A stretch of DNA of 6,329 bases from Treponema sp. (GTDB taxonomy: Bacteria; Spirochaetota; Spirochaetia; Treponematales; Breznakiellaceae): NCBI GenBank assembly GCA_031290325.1, contig JAITNU010000187.1, positions 1-6,329 of the forward strand, in the 5' to 3' direction. Made by a program: the position numbers and the translations under genes. Below the pieces are notes generated by a model. That model was not told the DNA's origin and ran no database searches. It saw only the letters and a list, made by a program, of their open reading frames with translations. Below are positions 4,822 to 6,329 of the stretch, piece by piece. Position 1 is the stretch's first letter; the number at the start of each line of letters is the position of its first letter.

Positions 4822-5820
4822 ATGGATATTCAGACCAATAGACGCGGGGAAACTTCCGGCGCACCGCGAACCAGCCCTTCGACCGTACAATACCTGGGCC
4901 TGGATATAGGCGGTACTAAAACAGCGATTTCTCTCTGGGCAGGGGACGCAGTATTAGTGCACAAGATACAGTTTCCCACCGGGGGATCCCCCGGGGATAT
5001 TATCGCCAGAATATTGACAACAGTTGATGAACTAAGCCAGTTGAGCGCCTGCCAATCTGACGGTTCAATATCACGGCCCGCAGCCCTGGGAATAAGCTGT
5101 GGCGGCCCCCTGGATTCAAAAGCGGGGCTTATCCTGTCCCCGCCGAATCTGCCCGGCTGGGACCGCGTTCCTATTGTATCCATAATGGAGGAAAAAACCG
5201 GCCTTCCCTGCTTCCTGGAAAATGACGCCAATGCCTGCGCCCTGGCTGAGTGGTATTGGGGCGCGGGACAAGGATACCGAAACATGGCGTTTCTGACTTT
5301 CGGGACTGGGCTCGGCTGCGGTCTTATCCTGAACGGCCAATTGTACCGGGGCGCAGGGGACCTTGCGGGGGAAGTGGGCCATATCAGAATCGCCGAAGAC
5401 GGCCCTGAAGGCTATGGCAAGCGGGGCTCCTGGGAGGGTTACTGCAGCGGCGGCGGCTTGAGCCGGTTATACACCGAAATAAGCGGCAGGATTGAAACAG
5501 GAAAGTATATCTGCGATGCCGCAGAACAGGGTGAGCCTGATGCCCGCAAGGTTATTGAAACCTGTGCGTTCTATCTGGGCAGGGGACTTGCCCTCTTAAT
5601 TGATATATTGAATCCTGAGTGTATAGTTTTGGGAAGTATCTTTGTCAGAAGTGAAAAACTTTTCAGGACCATCATGGAATCCGTCATAGAGCAGGAAGCC
5701 TTGATGCTCTCCCGCACCCAATGCGTCATACTCCCTGCCAAACTCGGAGAACTGCTGGGGGATAAAGCCGCCCTTGGGGTCGCTGTCAACGGGCTTCACA
5801 GGTTGACTCCTGGATTATAA
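4822..5820 (+). CDS. ROK-family sugar kinase lacking the zinc-site cysteines
   Basis: This 332-residue cytoplasmic enzyme should phosphorylate the imported sugar with ATP. The start is well fixed: a TAA in frame (4819-4821) directly precedes ATG 4822, and no other ATG, GTG or TTG lies before the kinase core. No Shine-Dalgarno is visible. Residues 1-23 are a polar extension without a helix-turn-helix, so it is a kinase rather than an NagC/Mlc-type repressor. The core has the phosphate-1 loop YLGLDIGGTKTA (24-35), catalytic Asp135 in ENDANACALAEW (133-144), the phosphate-2 loop TFGTGLGCGLI (159-169) and GEVGHIRI (183-190) with His187. The usual ROK zinc motif CxCGxxGCxE is here EGYGKRGSWE (196-205). 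Glu196, Tyr198 and Ser203 stand where the three Cys should be. I recall other ROK proteins with this YGK.GS pattern, so it is probably a natural subgroup. Substrate unknown; glucose-, allose- or fructose-kinase roles are all possible. Confidence 0.9.
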   Translation: MDIQTNRRGETSGAPRTSPSTVQYLGLDIGGTKTAISLWAGDAVLVHKIQFPTGGSPGDIIARILTTVDELSQLSACQSDGSISRPAALGISCGGPLDSKAGLILSPPNLPGWDRVPIVSIMEEKTGLPCFLENDANACALAEWYWGAGQGYRNMAFLTFGTGLGCGLILNGQLYRGAGDLAGEVGHIRIAEDGPEGYGKRGSWEGYCSGGGLSRLYTEISGRIETGKYICDAAEQGEPDARKVIETCAFYLGRGLALLIDILNPECIVLGSIFVRSEKLFRTIMESVIEQEALMLSRTQCVILPAKLGELLGDKAALGVAVNGLHRLTPGL

Positions 5821-6050
5821 GCCGAGATTCAATTTTGAACGGGCTAGGATACGATGGTACAAACGGAAAGGCCCTGTGCAAGAATAAATTACAGGGCATT
5901 CTTACGCAGAATGATAGTACCAGAATGTGATGCGGTTATTGATCTGTACCCGTGACAGTCCAGTATTTGTATATATGAAAAAAAACAAACAGACCGGAAT
6001 CGCCTTGAATCTACTCCCCTTCCAAGCCGGTAATACGGCATGTTCAAGCC
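5821..6050. other. non-coding stretch downstream of the kinase
   Basis: No open frame with coding character was found on either strand. The stretch holds the nested inverted repeats at 5855-5922 and an A-rich run (5978-5990, T-rich on the - strand). No transposase remnant, tRNA or direct repeat is evident. Confidence 0.4.
5855..5922 (+). repeat. nested inverted repeats resembling a three-way-junction RNA
   Basis: TGGTAC (5855-5860) pairs with GTACCA (5917-5922). Within it, GCCCTGT (5871-5877) pairs with ACAGGGC (5891-5897), and directly next to it ATTCT (5898-5902) pairs with AGAAT (5908-5912). All three stems are perfect. No T-run follows the 7-bp stem, so it is not a simple intrinsic terminator, but it may end or stabilise the kinase mRNA. 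It could also be a small RNA. It is not a tRNA: arm lengths and invariant bases do not fit. Confidence 0.4.
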
Positions 6051-6240
6051 TCTTCTGGTCCACCTGATTCATAGAAACCTCATAATATCAATAGGTTTGG
6101 TAAGGAACCCCTGCAAACTGCGACTTCAAAATACATTACCAATGATGGCGTTTGCGGCCAACGCCATGATGAATATGGTTTTGGCATACTTGGCGCGGAT
6201 TTTTTCGCTGATGATCCGGGCTGCCTATCGAAAAATATCC
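6051..6240 (-). pseudogene. decayed receiver (REC) domain of a hybrid sensor histidine kinase
   Basis: Read on the - strand in one frame from about 6224, the sequence gives AARIISEKIRAKYAKT, then IFIMALAANAIIGN, then a TGA stop (6128-6126), then QGFLTKPIDIMRFL and a second stop (6071-6069), then IRWTRR. This is the C-terminal third of a receiver domain of the type found in hybrid histidine kinases. The AK(T)xPIIALTANA strand and helix, the GF(L)xKPID strand with its conserved Lys, and the final helix ending in W are all recognisable. There is another stop at 6227-6225 just before it, and the phospho-acceptor Asp part is missing. The segment between IGN and QGF looks shortened: the 'EEMFL..GF' stretch reads better one frame over (LKSQFAG), which suggests small indels. 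No intact start or partner domain is in the window. Confidence 0.65.
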
Positions 6241-6242
6241 TA

Positions 6243-6271
6243 TTGACAAAACAAAAAATCTCCGCTACATT
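6243..6271 (+). promoter_or_regulatory. promoter-like sequence pointing out of the window
   Basis: A perfect TTGACA (6243-6248) is followed after 17 bases by TACATT (6266-6271, four of six matches). Downstream, an ATG at 6288 opens a frame of 14 codons (MKWPGIGMNPDNFS) to the window edge. It has no Shine-Dalgarno and would start only about 10 bases after the predicted transcription start, so I do not call it a gene. Confidence 0.4.
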
Positions 6272-6329
6272 AAAAACAACCAGTTATATGAAGTGGCCGG
6301 GTATCGGGATGAATCCTGACAATTTTTCT

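Noticed and set aside
4830..5382. - strand ORFs of 151 and 88 residues inside the ROK kinase gene
   Set aside because: They are antisense to an intact kinase with all core motifs and have no recognisable protein features.
5855..5922. tRNA gene
   Set aside because: Stems are nested, but there is no 7-bp acceptor, no anticodon arm, and no conserved T-loop sequence.
6040..6246. + strand ORF of 68 residues (6040-6246), Met-rich
   Set aside because: The opposite strand of the same bases reads as a receiver-domain remnant, so this ORF is its shadow; no RBS or family is seen.
1..6329. CRISPR array, insertion-sequence ends or phage attachment sites
   Set aside because: No regularly spaced repeats, transposase-like ORFs, or paired terminal repeats were found by reading both strands.

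Overview
The window holds one intact operon-like cassette on the + strand: a CUT2-type (ribose/galactose-like) sugar ABC importer followed by a ROK-family sugar kinase. Broken or partial genes lie on both sides, mostly on the - strand. The organism is a bacterium of middling G+C. The substrate-binding protein has a signal peptide that runs straight into a Gly/Ser/Asp-rich linker with no lipobox Cys. Together with the PDDEXK_9-type gene, a decayed hybrid-kinase receiver domain and a cysteine-less ROK kinase, this looks to me like a host-associated spirochaete (Treponema-like, perhaps termite gut). That is an impression from protein style, not a proof; a Clostridia-type source is the main alternative.

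Left flank (1-1080). The 3' end of a PDDEXK_9 / AAA-ATPase-type gene finishes at 315, with a possible weak terminator behind it. On the - strand there follows a graveyard: a possible DUF1638-like fragment with no start codon (438-590), then a flavodoxin-fold NAD(P)H/FMN reductase cut off after 78 residues (606-842). The reductase still has a perfect Shine-Dalgarno and a consensus sigma-70 promoter (895-922). A G+C-richer patch (about 930-1090) has no gene I recognise.

Control region (1081-1266). A strong promoter (TTGACA at 1135, -10 around 1158-1166) is preceded by repeated TTCAC/GTGAA half-sites and a 12-bp palindrome. The roughly 95-nt leader carries a perfect 12-bp A/T inverted repeat whose 3' arm ends right at the ribosome-binding site, and a central-CG palindrome that could be a LacI-type operator.

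Transport cassette (1267-4806). Tandem-domain ATPase (495 aa), permease (321 aa, GTG start), a G/C-rich intergenic hairpin, then the periplasmic sugar-binding protein (317 aa), closed by a clear intrinsic terminator. The binding protein should capture a monosaccharide in the periplasm and hand it to a permease dimer driven by the double ATPase. The ROK kinase (4822-5820) lies just past the terminator, has no Shine-Dalgarno, and would phosphorylate the imported sugar. The substrate cannot be named from sequence alone.

Right flank (5821-6329). No intact gene. There is a set of nested inverted repeats (5855-5922), a decayed receiver domain of a hybrid histidine kinase on the - strand (about 6051-6240, two internal stops), and a + strand promoter-like sequence (6243-6271) pointing out of the window. 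I see no CRISPR array, tRNA, rRNA or recognisable transposase, and no clear evidence of a new multi-gene system. The most unusual items are the leader structure, the terminator/no-SD arrangement before a cysteine-less ROK kinase, and the decayed gene remnants.
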